NCBI GenBank assembly: GCA_964394625.1
Contig: CAYMYK010000064.1
Location: 1-14,597, forward strand
Source of the DNA: JAUVYV01 sp964394625
Lineage (GTDB): Bacteria; Planctomycetota; Phycisphaerae; Sedimentisphaerales; Anaerobacaceae
DNA: 14,597 nt
Direction of reading: 5' to 3'
Position 1 is the stretch's first letter. Every line of letters starts with the position of its first letter. Both the position numbers and the translations under genes were made by a program. Shown here one piece after another: positions 5,115 to 12,383 of this stretch. Under the pieces are notes generated by a model. The model was not told where the DNA came from and did no database searches. It saw only the letters and a program-made list of their open reading frames with translations.

Positions 5115-6878
5115 ATGAATAAGCTAACGACCTTGATATTATCAATGTCAATAATAGCATTCTCGCCTCACCTGCAAGCCGCTTATGATTACGCCGACAG
5201 CCCGGTTTTCGAGTTAAACCTGCTCAGTTTCCCCCTGGGCGGGGCTTATGATTACGCCGACAGCGGGTCGTTTGCGCTGGACCTTTATCCTGTCAATCGC
5301 GGCTGGGCTGATTCGGATGAGTTTCCTTACATGTACGCTTACGCCCAGAATCCGCCTGACCCCTGTATAGTGCAGTTGCGACCCGCTGGTTCCCTCGAGC
5401 TTGTCGAGCCTTCCGTTGGTTTTATCTACGCGAACAAACCGACTGTGGTGTTCACGCACGGCTGGAACCCGGACTATCCCGGCATAAAAACGCTGCCCGG
5501 GGAGACGCCCGAATGGATATCACTAATGGGAAACCACATGGCCGGCAAGCCGTGGGCCTCGAACTACAATCTCCTCTGGTGGGACTGGATCGAGCAGGCA
5601 ACATCGCTCTCCCCTGCCGGCCCCGCAAAAGAAGCCCAAAGACAGGGAAACACCCTGGCCGTAGAACTATTGAACATCCTCGGCACCGACTACGACCAGA
5701 CCGTCCACTTCATCGGCCACAGTCTTGGAACATCAGTCAACCGCTACGCCGCAGATGTCGTCCACCTCAACGGCTGGAACCCGGACAATACGCACGTAAC
5801 AATCCTCGATGCCGCCGAGATTGGCGACCTTGCTCTCCTGGTCAAACCCATTCCCTCACAGGCCGCCTGGATAGACAGCTTTATCACGGCATTTGGCGAC
5901 CTGCATTCGGAAGCGGTAAACGTAATACTCCGACAGGGCATGCCAATTCTGCCGGACATCCCTGCGCTCGCCGCATTTCACGGCTATGCCAACGATTGGT
6001 ATGACCTCACTGTCCAGGACCCCGGCTCGAGCGTAATGGGCCACACTTGGTCTTTTGAGAACGGCGGCCTCGATGGTGCACCTTCGCCCGGCACATGCTA
6101 TGTGCAGACCGCCAATCCTCTCGATAACGAGTTGGTTCTTGAGTTGATAAGCTGGGCCGATGCCCGGTGCGTTATGGGCGGCCGAACGCTTATGTTGGTG
6201 GGCCAAGGCGCTTTGCTGTGGTATCAGGCCGTCACCGCTCCCATCCGGTTACTGGGTGACATTATTCTCGATACCACAGCAGTGGTCTCAGCTAAACTCA
6301 AAGAAGTCACCGCCGGAGAAAGTTCTGCGCAGCAGGCAATCTTGCTCGATGACCTTACCCGGGCTGATCAAGAAAGCTCTTCCAGCTACATGTGGATACC
6401 TGTTATCGTGCCGACCGGAAAAGACCTTTTGTCCTTCGAATACCGCTTCACGAGCACAAGTGCTGGTGACCACATGAGTGTTTCCATCGGCGACAGGCAG
6501 GTATTTGCTATTGAAGCCGACTTCGCGGACAGCAACGATTTCATCAATACCTCATATATTGATATATCAGCCCTCAGCGGACAATCTGTCGATATTCTCG
6601 TTGCGTTCAACTGCGATGACGTCCCCGGAGGCGAACTCGAGGTTAGGAACTTTCAGTTCCACAGCACGACAAAGAAGACAGACTTGAACCTCGATGGCCT
6701 TGTTACTTTCGACGACTTCTCCCGTTTCGCCGCATGGTGGTCTGTTGAAGACTGCAACGCCGTTAATTCCTGGTGTGGCGATTGTGATTTCAATATGGAC
6801 GGGATTGTGGACGCCAATGACATAAGTCTTTTTAGCATTGACTGGCTTCGTGACGCCGGTGACCCAAACACCTGGTAA
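5115..6878 (+). CDS. Secreted alpha/beta-hydrolase (lipase-like) with C-terminal dockerin-like repeats
   Basis: This is a 587-residue exported enzyme. Residues 1-22 are a signal peptide ending QAA. Residues 23-70 carry three related short motifs (AYDYADSPVFELNL, AYDYADSGSFALDL, GWADSDEF). The hydrolase domain at about 105-320 resembles pancreatic-type lipases: the oxyanion motif FTHGWNPD (113-120), nucleophile elbow GHSLG with Ser203, probable acid Asp232 (TILDAA), and probable His310 (MGHTWSF). A beta-rich domain spans about 420-515. Two EF-hand-like calcium loops, DLNLDGLVTFDD (523-534) and DFNMDGIVDAND (558-569), form a dockerin-like end of a kind I associate with Planctomycetota. These presumably mediate cohesin-type or cell-surface attachment. 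The ester substrate is unknown. GGCAGGG precedes the ATG. The gene starts 31 bases after the RT stop and may be partly co-transcribed with the DGR. Confidence 0.85.
   Translation: MNKLTTLILSMSIIAFSPHLQAAYDYADSPVFELNLLSFPLGGAYDYADSGSFALDLYPVNRGWADSDEFPYMYAYAQNPPDPCIVQLRPAGSLELVEPSVGFIYANKPTVVFTHGWNPDYPGIKTLPGETPEWISLMGNHMAGKPWASNYNLLWWDWIEQATSLSPAGPAKEAQRQGNTLAVELLNILGTDYDQTVHFIGHSLGTSVNRYAADVVHLNGWNPDNTHVTILDAAEIGDLALLVKPIPSQAAWIDSFITAFGDLHSEAVNVILRQGMPILPDIPALAAFHGYANDWYDLTVQDPGSSVMGHTWSFENGGLDGAPSPGTCYVQTANPLDNELVLELISWADARCVMGGRTLMLVGQGALLWYQAVTAPIRLLGDIILDTTAVVSAKLKEVTAGESSAQQAILLDDLTRADQESSSSYMWIPVIVPTGKDLLSFEYRFTSTSAGDHMSVSIGDRQVFAIEADFADSNDFINTSYIDISALSGQSVDILVAFNCDDVPGGELEVRNFQFHSTTKKTDLNLDGLVTFDDFSRFAAWWSVEDCNAVNSWCGDCDFNMDGIVDANDISLFSIDWLRDAGDPNTW
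5181..5264 (+). repeat. 21-base direct repeat in the hydrolase gene
   Basis: An identical 21-base unit, starting GCTTATGATTACGCC, occurs at 5181-5201 and 5244-5264, a period of 63 bases (21 codons). It encodes the repeated AYDYADS. This is an in-frame internal duplication of the mature N-terminus, not a mobile element. Confidence 0.85.
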
Positions 6879-7248
6879 ACAATGGTTGCACCTCCCAATC
6901 GAAAAACCAGGAGAACCTTAGGAACAGTAAATACCTGACGCTTTCCGAATAACTCACTTCAATCCTTCCGCCTTCTCGTAGCGAAGTGTATTTGTCGGAC
7001 TCGACCCGGGACCTGACCCTCGTACCCTGCACCCTTGCCGACGATGGCCGGAACTATGATGCCACCGTCAGCCAACAGCCCCCCGAACCCGGGCCGACCG
7101 GGTGAGCGGAAACACCCGACGCTGTCACGCACGGTTGATGTTCCTCACTAAAGTTGTTGATTATTTCGGTCAGTAATGCTATACTGAAAATAGTGGTATA
7201 ACCGTACGCAGGATACATTTATGGGCTGCAAAACAGGAGGTCTCTACT
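6879..7248. other. Intergenic region with possible Ig-like gene relic and promoter
   Basis: These 370 bases hold no intact gene. A plus-strand frame open from 6953 to its stop at 7103-7105 reads LTLVPCTLADDGRNYDATVS, which resembles the last strands of an Ig-like domain (LxL, then LADDGxYxxxVS). It has no start or upstream domain, so it may be a decayed fragment. A GC-rich hairpin without a T tract lies at 7087-7103 (ACCCGG/CCGGGT). The promoter at 7157-7185 drives the following gene. Confidence 0.5.
7157..7185 (+). promoter_or_regulatory. Sigma-70-like extended -10 promoter of the long operon
   Basis: TTGATT (7157-7162), a 17-base spacer and TATACT (7180-7185), with TG at 7177-7178 as an extended -10, make this one of the best promoter matches in the window. 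Transcription would begin near 7192. A strong AGGAGG ribosome site follows at 7235-7240, eight bases before the ATG at 7249. No other comparably good promoter was seen before 14225, so it may serve the whole gene series. Confidence 0.7.
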
Positions 7249-7920
7249 ATGCCGGAATTTGAACGGCGGGTTCAACTTGCATTTGGCTCTCCGCGGAAGC
7301 TGTTCACCCCTGCCGTGACGGTGCTTTTGGTGCTGATGGTGGTGGGGTATGTGCTGACGGTGTATGCGACGGGATTTATGATGGCCCATATTGCGCTGAC
7401 GCCGGGGGCTGTGCTGACAGGAAAGATTTGGCAGTTGGTGACGTACCCGTTCGTGGCGGGGTGTCCGTGGAACTTGATATTCGATTGTCTGATTCTTCTG
7501 TTTATAGGAAGCTCAATCGAGCGTCAGTGGCGGACGTGGGACTTTGTTGTGTTGTGGCTTGTTGTTGTGCTGACGTGTGGTGTTATATGGATGCTGGTCA
7601 ACCTGCTGGCGGGCGGTTACGTCGGGCTCAGTGCCGCTTCGTGCAGCTATGGGCTGCTCGGGGCGTTCGGTCTTCTGTATCGCAGACGGCGTTTCTTTGC
7701 ATTGTTCTGGGCGGTCGAGGCGCAGTATCTCGCCTTGATAATGATTGGAATCGGTGTCATTCTTTCAATCGCCCGTCCTGTTATGCTTATCTGGGTAGCC
7801 GGCGCCCTGGTGGCGTATTTGTATGTAAAGCTTCGCTGGCGGATTTCCAGCGGCACGGCGACAGGAGCGGTAAAACCCGCTAAAACCAGCAGGCCCGCCG
7901 GTTTTGTGGATATAGACTAA
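7249..7920 (+). CDS. Rhomboid-like membrane protein, probably proteolytically inactive
   Basis: This is a 223-residue multi-pass membrane protein with hydrophobic helices at about 20-42, 58-88, 97-122, 125-145, 150-173 and 177-194. The rhomboid pattern is visible in GKIWQLVTYPFV (58-69), FIGSSIERQWRTW (85-97) and YGLLGAFGLLYRRR (134-147). Active rhomboids carry a GxSG serine just before the YGLLGAF-like stretch and a histidine in the last helix. Here the first reads GLSAASCSYG, so the expected serine position aligns with Ala (a neighbouring Ser could be shifted), and the last helix reads IWVAGALVAYL with no His. It is therefore probably a rhomboid pseudoprotease that binds or retains membrane proteins. 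The start is set by AGGAGG at 7235-7240. It is the first gene of the series running to 14225. Confidence 0.75.
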   Translation: MPEFERRVQLAFGSPRKLFTPAVTVLLVLMVVGYVLTVYATGFMMAHIALTPGAVLTGKIWQLVTYPFVAGCPWNLIFDCLILLFIGSSIERQWRTWDFVVLWLVVVLTCGVIWMLVNLLAGGYVGLSAASCSYGLLGAFGLLYRRRRFFALFWAVEAQYLALIMIGIGVILSIARPVMLIWVAGALVAYLYVKLRWRISSGTATGAVKPAKTSRPAGFVDID

Positions 7921-7991
7921 TTTCAGTTGCAAACATTTATGATTTGCGATTTGCGATTTTTGGTTTGAAATCGGCAATCGGCAATTTGAAT
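7921..7991. repeat. Short intergenic repeat-rich spacer with imperfect hairpin
   Basis: Tandem GATTTGC units (7941-7959) face an imperfect inverted copy built of AATCGGC units (7968-7986). Of 19 positions, 14 can pair, with a loop of about 8 bases. This type of low-complexity (GATTTGC)n spacer is familiar to me from planctomycete and other intergenic regions. It lies directly before the radical SAM start and could weaken or delay its translation or act as an mRNA processing point. The function is unknown. Confidence 0.5.
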
Positions 7992-8837
7992 ATGGACCCG
8001 GCAGCACACAGACAGGCCCGCAGGCGGGCAAAGCAGGTGCGCGAAATGCTTCGATGCTGCCGGTTGTGTCCCCGCGACTGCGGGGTTGACCGGCTCGCCC
8101 CTGAGGAGCAGGCAGGCAGGACCGGCTATTGCCGGCTCGACGGTTCCGTACGCATCTTCAGAGACGTGCTGCGATGGGACGAAGAAAGCCGGTTGAATCC
8201 CTCGCACCAGATATACTTTGCCGGCTGCAACCTGAAATGCGAGTTCTGCACCGTTTCAGAATGGAACGAACAGCCGCAATACGCCGACAAGATGGATATT
8301 GCAAAACTAAAGACAGCTGTCGCAGAACGAAAAAGCCAGGGCGCACGGACTGTCAACCTGCTCGGAGGCGAACCCGCCGTCAACCTGCAGGCAGTGCTGG
8401 AACTGTTGGCGGAGCTCGACCCGCATACAACGATTGTGTGGAACTCAAATATGTACTATAACGAAATAGTGAATGAGATGATGGCCGGCCTGATTGACGT
8501 TTGCCTTGCGGATTTCAAGTGCGGCAATGACGAATGCGCCTCGAAACTGCTCGGCTCGGCTGATTACGTGGACGTGGTGAAACGCAACATACTCAGGTGC
8601 CGGGACAATTGTGATATGATAATCCGGCATCTGGTTATGCCCGGACACATCGAATGCTGCCTGAAACCCATCCTCGAATGGATAGCGCAGAAGATGCCGA
8701 AAGTCAAGGTGAGTTTGAGAGGCAATTATGTGCCGCCCGCCGAAGCAGTTTATGCACCGGCCGGATACCTGAAAGATGAGGATTTCGCAAATGCCTGGAA
8801 TATGGCCAAGAATATGGGGCTGATGCTGATAAAATGA
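7992..8837 (+). CDS. Radical SAM protein, PflA/PflX-like
   Basis: This is a 281-residue radical S-adenosylmethionine enzyme. The [4Fe-4S] cluster motif CNLKCEFC (Cys79, Cys83, Cys86) follows FAG, and GGEP at 125-128 is the SAM-binding motif. An N-terminal cysteine cluster (Cys22, 23, 26, 30 in CCRLCPRDC, and Cys47) resembles the uncharacterised PflX/COG1313 proteins annotated as putative pyruvate-formate-lyase-activating enzymes. The substrate is unknown and no glycyl-radical enzyme is in the window. ATG 7992 (MDPAAHRQ) is preferred over the in-frame ATG 7944, because translation from 7944 would cover the repeat hairpin; neither start has a good ribosome site. Its stop overlaps the next gene as ATGA, so the two are coupled. 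Confidence 0.85.
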   Translation: MDPAAHRQARRRAKQVREMLRCCRLCPRDCGVDRLAPEEQAGRTGYCRLDGSVRIFRDVLRWDEESRLNPSHQIYFAGCNLKCEFCTVSEWNEQPQYADKMDIAKLKTAVAERKSQGARTVNLLGGEPAVNLQAVLELLAELDPHTTIVWNSNMYYNEIVNEMMAGLIDVCLADFKCGNDECASKLLGSADYVDVVKRNILRCRDNCDMIIRHLVMPGHIECCLKPILEWIAQKMPKVKVSLRGNYVPPAEAVYAPAGYLKDEDFANAWNMAKNMGLMLIK

Positions 8838-9019
8838 AAAAATCTCCCTACAAGCGCAGGTGTGGAGACTTTGAATTGCGCGTACTGCCCGACGGGCGGG
8901 TGGTAATGCTGGCGCCCGACCAGGAGCTTCTGGAGCTAGCCGGTGAGCTGGATGCTAATAACCAGGATTTGAAACAGACAACGGAGAAAATCGAATATGG
9001 CCCAGGCAAAAGACGCTGA
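8834..9019 (+). CDS. Small conserved-looking protein of unknown function
   Basis: The product is 61 residues: a basic start (MKKSPYKRR), a predicted beta hairpin (FELRVLPDGRVVMLAP), then an acidic amphipathic helix (ELLELAGELDANNQDLKQ). I do not recognise the family. It is judged real because its ATG overlaps the radical SAM stop (ATGA at 8834-8837), its end overlaps the AAA gene start by 23 bases, and its codon use fits the neighbours. Being wedged between these two genes suggests it is a partner of the AAA ATPase or of the radical SAM enzyme. Confidence 0.65.
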   Translation: MKKSPYKRRCGDFELRVLPDGRVVMLAPDQELLELAGELDANNQDLKQTTEKIEYGPGKRR

Positions 9020-10622
9020 TAAACACGACAACCCGCCCCTGAGGGCCTCGCAGGCCGCACAGAGACAGATGAGCGAGCTTGAAGTGCTCATACGGGCGAG
9101 ATACCCGTTGATATACGTGATAAGCTGGGAGGAAGAGCGGGTCGTAAAACACGCCGCAGCAATCGCACAGCGGCTTGGAAAAAGCGTTTTCGAGTGGTCT
9201 GTAACAACAGGCCTTGTGCCCGCGGGTACGTCAATACAGTCACAGAAACACCGTGACACCGCAACGCAGGACCCGCTGGTTGCTCTCGATGAGGTCATCG
9301 AGCACGTTGACCCGGCCCTGTATGTCTTCAAGGATTTCCACCCGTTCCTGCGCGGTCAGAATATGTCGGTTGTTCGCCGGCTGCGGGAAGTGGCCGCCTC
9401 GATGCAGAACACTTACAAGACAATCATCCTCGTAAGCCCGATGTTCGAGATGCCCCCGGAGCTGGAAAAGGACATCACCGTAATAGACTTCGATTTGCCG
9501 AAGGAAAAAGACTTTGCGATACTATTGAAGCGAATCATAGACGAGGTTAAAGGGAACCCCAAGCTGAACGTGAACATCAACAGGTTCGCCGCAGAGCAGA
9601 TTATTCACGCACTTCTGGGCCTGACTTTGACGGAAGCTGAGAACGTCCTCGCGAAGACACTCGTCCGGCAGCGAGGCCTGAGCGAAAAGAGCATTCAGGT
9701 TATCAACGGCGAAAAAGAACAGATTATCCGCAAGAGCGGCCTGCTCGAATACTACAGCTCGGCCGAGACGCTTGAATCGGTCGGGGGCCTGGACGCCCTG
9801 AAAAGCTGGCTGGTAAAGCGCAGCGTCGCCTTCACCGACGAGGCGCGCGAGTTCGGGCTGCCCGCTCCGAAGGGTGTGCTGCTGCTGGGCGTGCAGGGCT
9901 GCGGCAAGAGCTTAATGGCAAAGACAATAAGCAACATCTGGCAGCTTCCGCTTCTGCGATTCGATATCGGGCGGGTGTTCGGCAGCCTGGTCGGCTCGTC
10001 CGAGCAGAACGTCCGCAGGGCCATTAAGGTCGCCGAATCGGTGGCCCCCGTCGTATTCTGGATAGACGAGATAGACAAGGCGTTTCGCGGCTCGCGGGGC
10101 AGCGGCGACAGTACCGACAGCGGCACAAGCGCAAGGGTCTTCGGCACCTTCCTGACCTGGCTGAGCGAAAAGCAAACGGCGGTCTTTGTTGTTGCAACGG
10201 CAAACGACGTTACGATGCTGCCGCCGGAGCTGCTGCGAAAGGGACGGTTCGATGAGATTTTCTTCGTGGACCTGCCCGGCTTTGAGGAGCGCAAGGAAAT
10301 TTTCACCGTGCACCTGTCAAAACGCAGGATGGACACGACTGGGTTCGATATGGATGCGCTCGCCAACGCTTCCAGGGACTACAGCGGGGCCGAAATTGAA
10401 GAATCTATAATCAGTGCGATGTTTAACGTATTCTACGAAAAACAAAAATTGACGACTGAAAAACTGATTGACGCTCTGCATCAAACAGTGCCTCTGTCGA
10501 AAACGATGAGCGAAGACCTCGAAAAGCTCCTGCGCTGGGCGCAGGGCAGAGCGCGCCCCGCCACAAGCGAGACCCTTGCCGGCGAGCCGGGAGAAGACAA
10601 GAGACGGCTGGAAATCGAATAG
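8997..10622 (+). CDS. Ycf46-like AAA+ ATPase
   Basis: This 541-residue protein has the Ycf46/COG0464 layout. A degenerate N-terminal ATPase-like domain (about 25-240: PLIYVISWEEERVV, ALYVFKDFHPFL, TIILVSP) has no Walker A. An intact C-terminal AAA+ module follows: Walker A GVQGCGKS (298-305), Walker B VVFWIDEID (352-360), sensor 1 at Asn403 (ATAND), arginine fingers Arg414 and Arg417 (LLRKGRFDE), and sensor 2 region SGAEIEES. Ycf46 proteins occur in cyanobacteria, plastids and other bacteria; their substrates are poorly known. The DUF1257-like and DUF2997 genes immediately downstream match a recurring neighbourhood I recall for this ATPase. The start at 8997 has GGAG about 10 bases upstream. 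The protein probably acts as a hexameric remodeller working with the small proteins around it. Confidence 0.9.
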   Translation: MAQAKDADKHDNPPLRASQAAQRQMSELEVLIRARYPLIYVISWEEERVVKHAAAIAQRLGKSVFEWSVTTGLVPAGTSIQSQKHRDTATQDPLVALDEVIEHVDPALYVFKDFHPFLRGQNMSVVRRLREVAASMQNTYKTIILVSPMFEMPPELEKDITVIDFDLPKEKDFAILLKRIIDEVKGNPKLNVNINRFAAEQIIHALLGLTLTEAENVLAKTLVRQRGLSEKSIQVINGEKEQIIRKSGLLEYYSSAETLESVGGLDALKSWLVKRSVAFTDEAREFGLPAPKGVLLLGVQGCGKSLMAKTISNIWQLPLLRFDIGRVFGSLVGSSEQNVRRAIKVAESVAPVVFWIDEIDKAFRGSRGSGDSTDSGTSARVFGTFLTWLSEKQTAVFVVATANDVTMLPPELLRKGRFDEIFFVDLPGFEERKEIFTVHLSKRRMDTTGFDMDALANASRDYSGAEIEESIISAMFNVFYEKQKLTTEKLIDALHQTVPLSKTMSEDLEKLLRWAQGRARPATSETLAGEPGEDKRRLEIE

Positions 10623-10653
10623 CAATTGTTCGTAAGAGAAAAGGGGTGAGCAA

Positions 10654-11130
10654 ATGAGTACCGTAGTGATTCTGACACCTGTAATCATAGGAAGCTGGCC
10701 CGTTATCACCGCAGCGGTTGGGGCGGCCGCAGTCGCTTTGGGTCTGGCGGCCAAACAGCAGGTCAAAGAGGAAATCCGGCAATCCCAGCAGCAGGTCAAC
10801 GCCGAGCAGACCGTCGAGCTCGAATTAGCTGAAAGCGAGGTGCTGGCACAGAGCATGCAGACAAACAAGGAGATTGTCCTGACAAAAGGCGGTATCGAGC
10901 TTCGCGTCGGCAGGGATGAGCGAGGAAGATGCAAAGTTTGTGTCAAAGGCAAAGGCCACAGCAAGGCCGAGCTTGAGCAGCTTGCCGAGCAGTTCACGCA
11001 AAAGATGACGCAGTCTTTCGTGTACAACCGCGTAGCCAGCGAGTTGAAGAACAAGGGTTTCCAGATGGTCAACGAAGAGGTTATGGACGACCAGAGCATC
11101 CGTATTCACGTCCGTCGATGGGTGGATTAA
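10654..11130 (+). CDS. DUF1257 (Ycf35)-like protein with hydrophobic N-terminus
   Basis: This is a 158-residue protein. Residues 5-33 are hydrophobic (probably one membrane helix, ending AAAVALGLAA). A Gln/Glu-rich coiled segment follows at 35-66. The C-terminal domain (70-158) contains GGIELRVGRDERGRCKVCVK and ends FVYNRVASELKNKGFQMVNE then IRIHVRRW, resembling the end of DUF1257/Ycf35 proteins (GFxVVEEExxEDGxIRLxVRRW). Function is unknown in the family. A good ribosome site (AAGGGGTGAG, 10641-10650) lies just before ATG 10654, and the gap after the AAA gene is 31 bases. The membrane segment suggests it tethers the AAA ATPase to the membrane; this is an inference. Confidence 0.7.
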   Translation: MSTVVILTPVIIGSWPVITAAVGAAAVALGLAAKQQVKEEIRQSQQQVNAEQTVELELAESEVLAQSMQTNKEIVLTKGGIELRVGRDERGRCKVCVKGKGHSKAELEQLAEQFTQKMTQSFVYNRVASELKNKGFQMVNEEVMDDQSIRIHVRRWVD

Positions 11131-11132
11131 AA

Positions 11133-11345
11133 ATGCCAAAGCACGAAGTCGAAATTACCATATCCAAAACAGGTGAGGTCAGGGTCCACGTAAAGGGCGT
11201 TAAGGGCAAGGCCTGCCTCGAATATGCCGAGTGGCTGGCCGAAGTCGTCGGCAGGGTCAAAAGCACGCTGCTAACCAGTGAATACTACGAACCCGAGGTG
11301 AAGACGCGAATCGACCTGCATCAGGAGCTTAGAACAGAGCAGTAA
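11133..11345 (+). CDS. DUF2997 family small protein
   Basis: The product is 70 residues (MPKHEVEITISKTGEVRVHV, then GVKGKACLEYAEWLAEVVGR). This fits the DUF2997 pattern: a beta hairpin, the GxKGKxC motif and an amphipathic helix, with a Tyr-rich tail (SEYYEPEV). The ATG at 11133 is chosen over the in-frame ATG 11118 because family members start directly at the beta strand; 11118 would overlap the DUF1257-like gene by 13 bases. The family has no known activity, but it commonly accompanies DUF1257 and Ycf46-like genes, as here. The conserved Cys (KACLE) could bind a partner or a metal. Confidence 0.8.
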   Translation: MPKHEVEITISKTGEVRVHVKGVKGKACLEYAEWLAEVVGRVKSTLLTSEYYEPEVKTRIDLHQELRTEQ

Positions 11346-11348
11346 CAA

Positions 11349-12383
11349 ATGCAATGTCCCCGCTGCCATTTCGAGAATATGCCGGGACAGAGCAGATGCT
11401 TTAAGTGCGGCTCTGTCCTCGACGCCAAAGAAGCGATTGTGAACGTTCATCCCCCCCGAGTGGCAAAATGGAAAAGACCCTTCCGCCTGACAATACGCTG
11501 GCTGCGCCGGCAAACAAAGACAAAATGGCAGACTCAAGGCCGCCACAGGGACACGCCCTGGGATACGCTGCCTCCGGGCGCCGTCTCGGGCCTGCTGCTT
11601 TCCATAATTCCCGGACTTGCCCATCTGGTTGCGGGCAGGTTCAGCAGCGTCCGCTGGTACTGCCTGGCCTGGCTGATTCTGCTGGCGGGGGCGGTCTTTC
11701 TGTTCGGCAGCGCCTGGGGATTTACACTGCTGGGCCTGGCAATCGGAATTCACGCCTGGGTCGCCTTCAGCTACTCGCTAAACAAAGACTGCACCGAACC
11801 ATCAGACAAAATCGCCTGGCTTTTCGCGATACTCATTGCACTGGCTCTGCTCTACTGGGGCGTCCGGAGGACCGTTTTCGCAGATTTCGTATGGGGATAT
11901 ACTAATCTAACGATTCCGTCTGAGAAAATCGAAACGGGCGACTGCCTGCTGGCCCGGCGCACGCTGGCCGACGTCAACAGTATAAAACATGGCTCACTGG
12001 TTCTTGTATCTGTTCGCACCGAAAGAAACGTGCGCGGCAGAAGGCAGCGCGACCGCGAAATCGGCCGGATGATTGTCCAGGTAATTGCACTGCCCGGCCA
12101 ACAAGTCGCAATCACGCAGGACGGCTTCGGTGTCGATGGCGAACGCCTGGACCCTAACGAATACCCTGTCCCACAATGGTTGCGAAGAACAAGAAACCCG
12201 GTTACAATCGTAATTCCGGACGGCTGTTACTTCGTTAGCTCCGAATACGAACTCAGAGGCGCTGCACCGGTAGAGATGTTCATCCGGGGCACTTGTGTCA
12301 TTATGGCACGGGACGTTCAGGCGGTGGCGATTATGGTGTGGTTTCCCGTGAACCGGCGACGATTTCTAAGAATAGACCAATGA
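11349..12383 (+). CDS. Zinc-ribbon membrane protein with degenerate signal-peptidase-I domain
   Basis: This is a 344-residue protein with three parts. Residues 1-21 are a zinc ribbon (Cys3, Cys6, Cys17, Cys20). Residues about 78-175 hold four hydrophobic helices. Residues 183-335 follow signal peptidase I (S26) landmarks: IETGDCLLARR, VIALPGQQVAI (like VIGLPGDxVEI), IPDGCYFVSSEY (like VPEGHYFVLGDN), and FIRGTCVIMA. The catalytic Ser of the SMxP motif is not present (the region reads NLTIPSEK), and the general-base Lys before VIGLPGD is replaced (MIVQVIALPG). A working Ser/Lys protease is therefore unlikely, and a binding or scaffold role is more plausible. It starts 3 bases after the DUF2997 stop and its stop overlaps the TPR gene as ATGA, so it is part of the same transcript. 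Confidence 0.75.
   Translation: MQCPRCHFENMPGQSRCFKCGSVLDAKEAIVNVHPPRVAKWKRPFRLTIRWLRRQTKTKWQTQGRHRDTPWDTLPPGAVSGLLLSIIPGLAHLVAGRFSSVRWYCLAWLILLAGAVFLFGSAWGFTLLGLAIGIHAWVAFSYSLNKDCTEPSDKIAWLFAILIALALLYWGVRRTVFADFVWGYTNLTIPSEKIETGDCLLARRTLADVNSIKHGSLVLVSVRTERNVRGRRQRDREIGRMIVQVIALPGQQVAITQDGFGVDGERLDPNEYPVPQWLRRTRNPVTIVIPDGCYFVSSEYELRGAAPVEMFIRGTCVIMARDVQAVAIMVWFPVNRRRFLRIDQ

Noticed and set aside
7941..7986. CRISPR-like array
   Set aside because: The 7-base units have no unique spacers of regular length and no cas genes are present.
10317..11099. 260-codon minus-strand open frame
   Set aside because: It is antisense to the AAA and DUF1257-like genes, with no start signal or domain.
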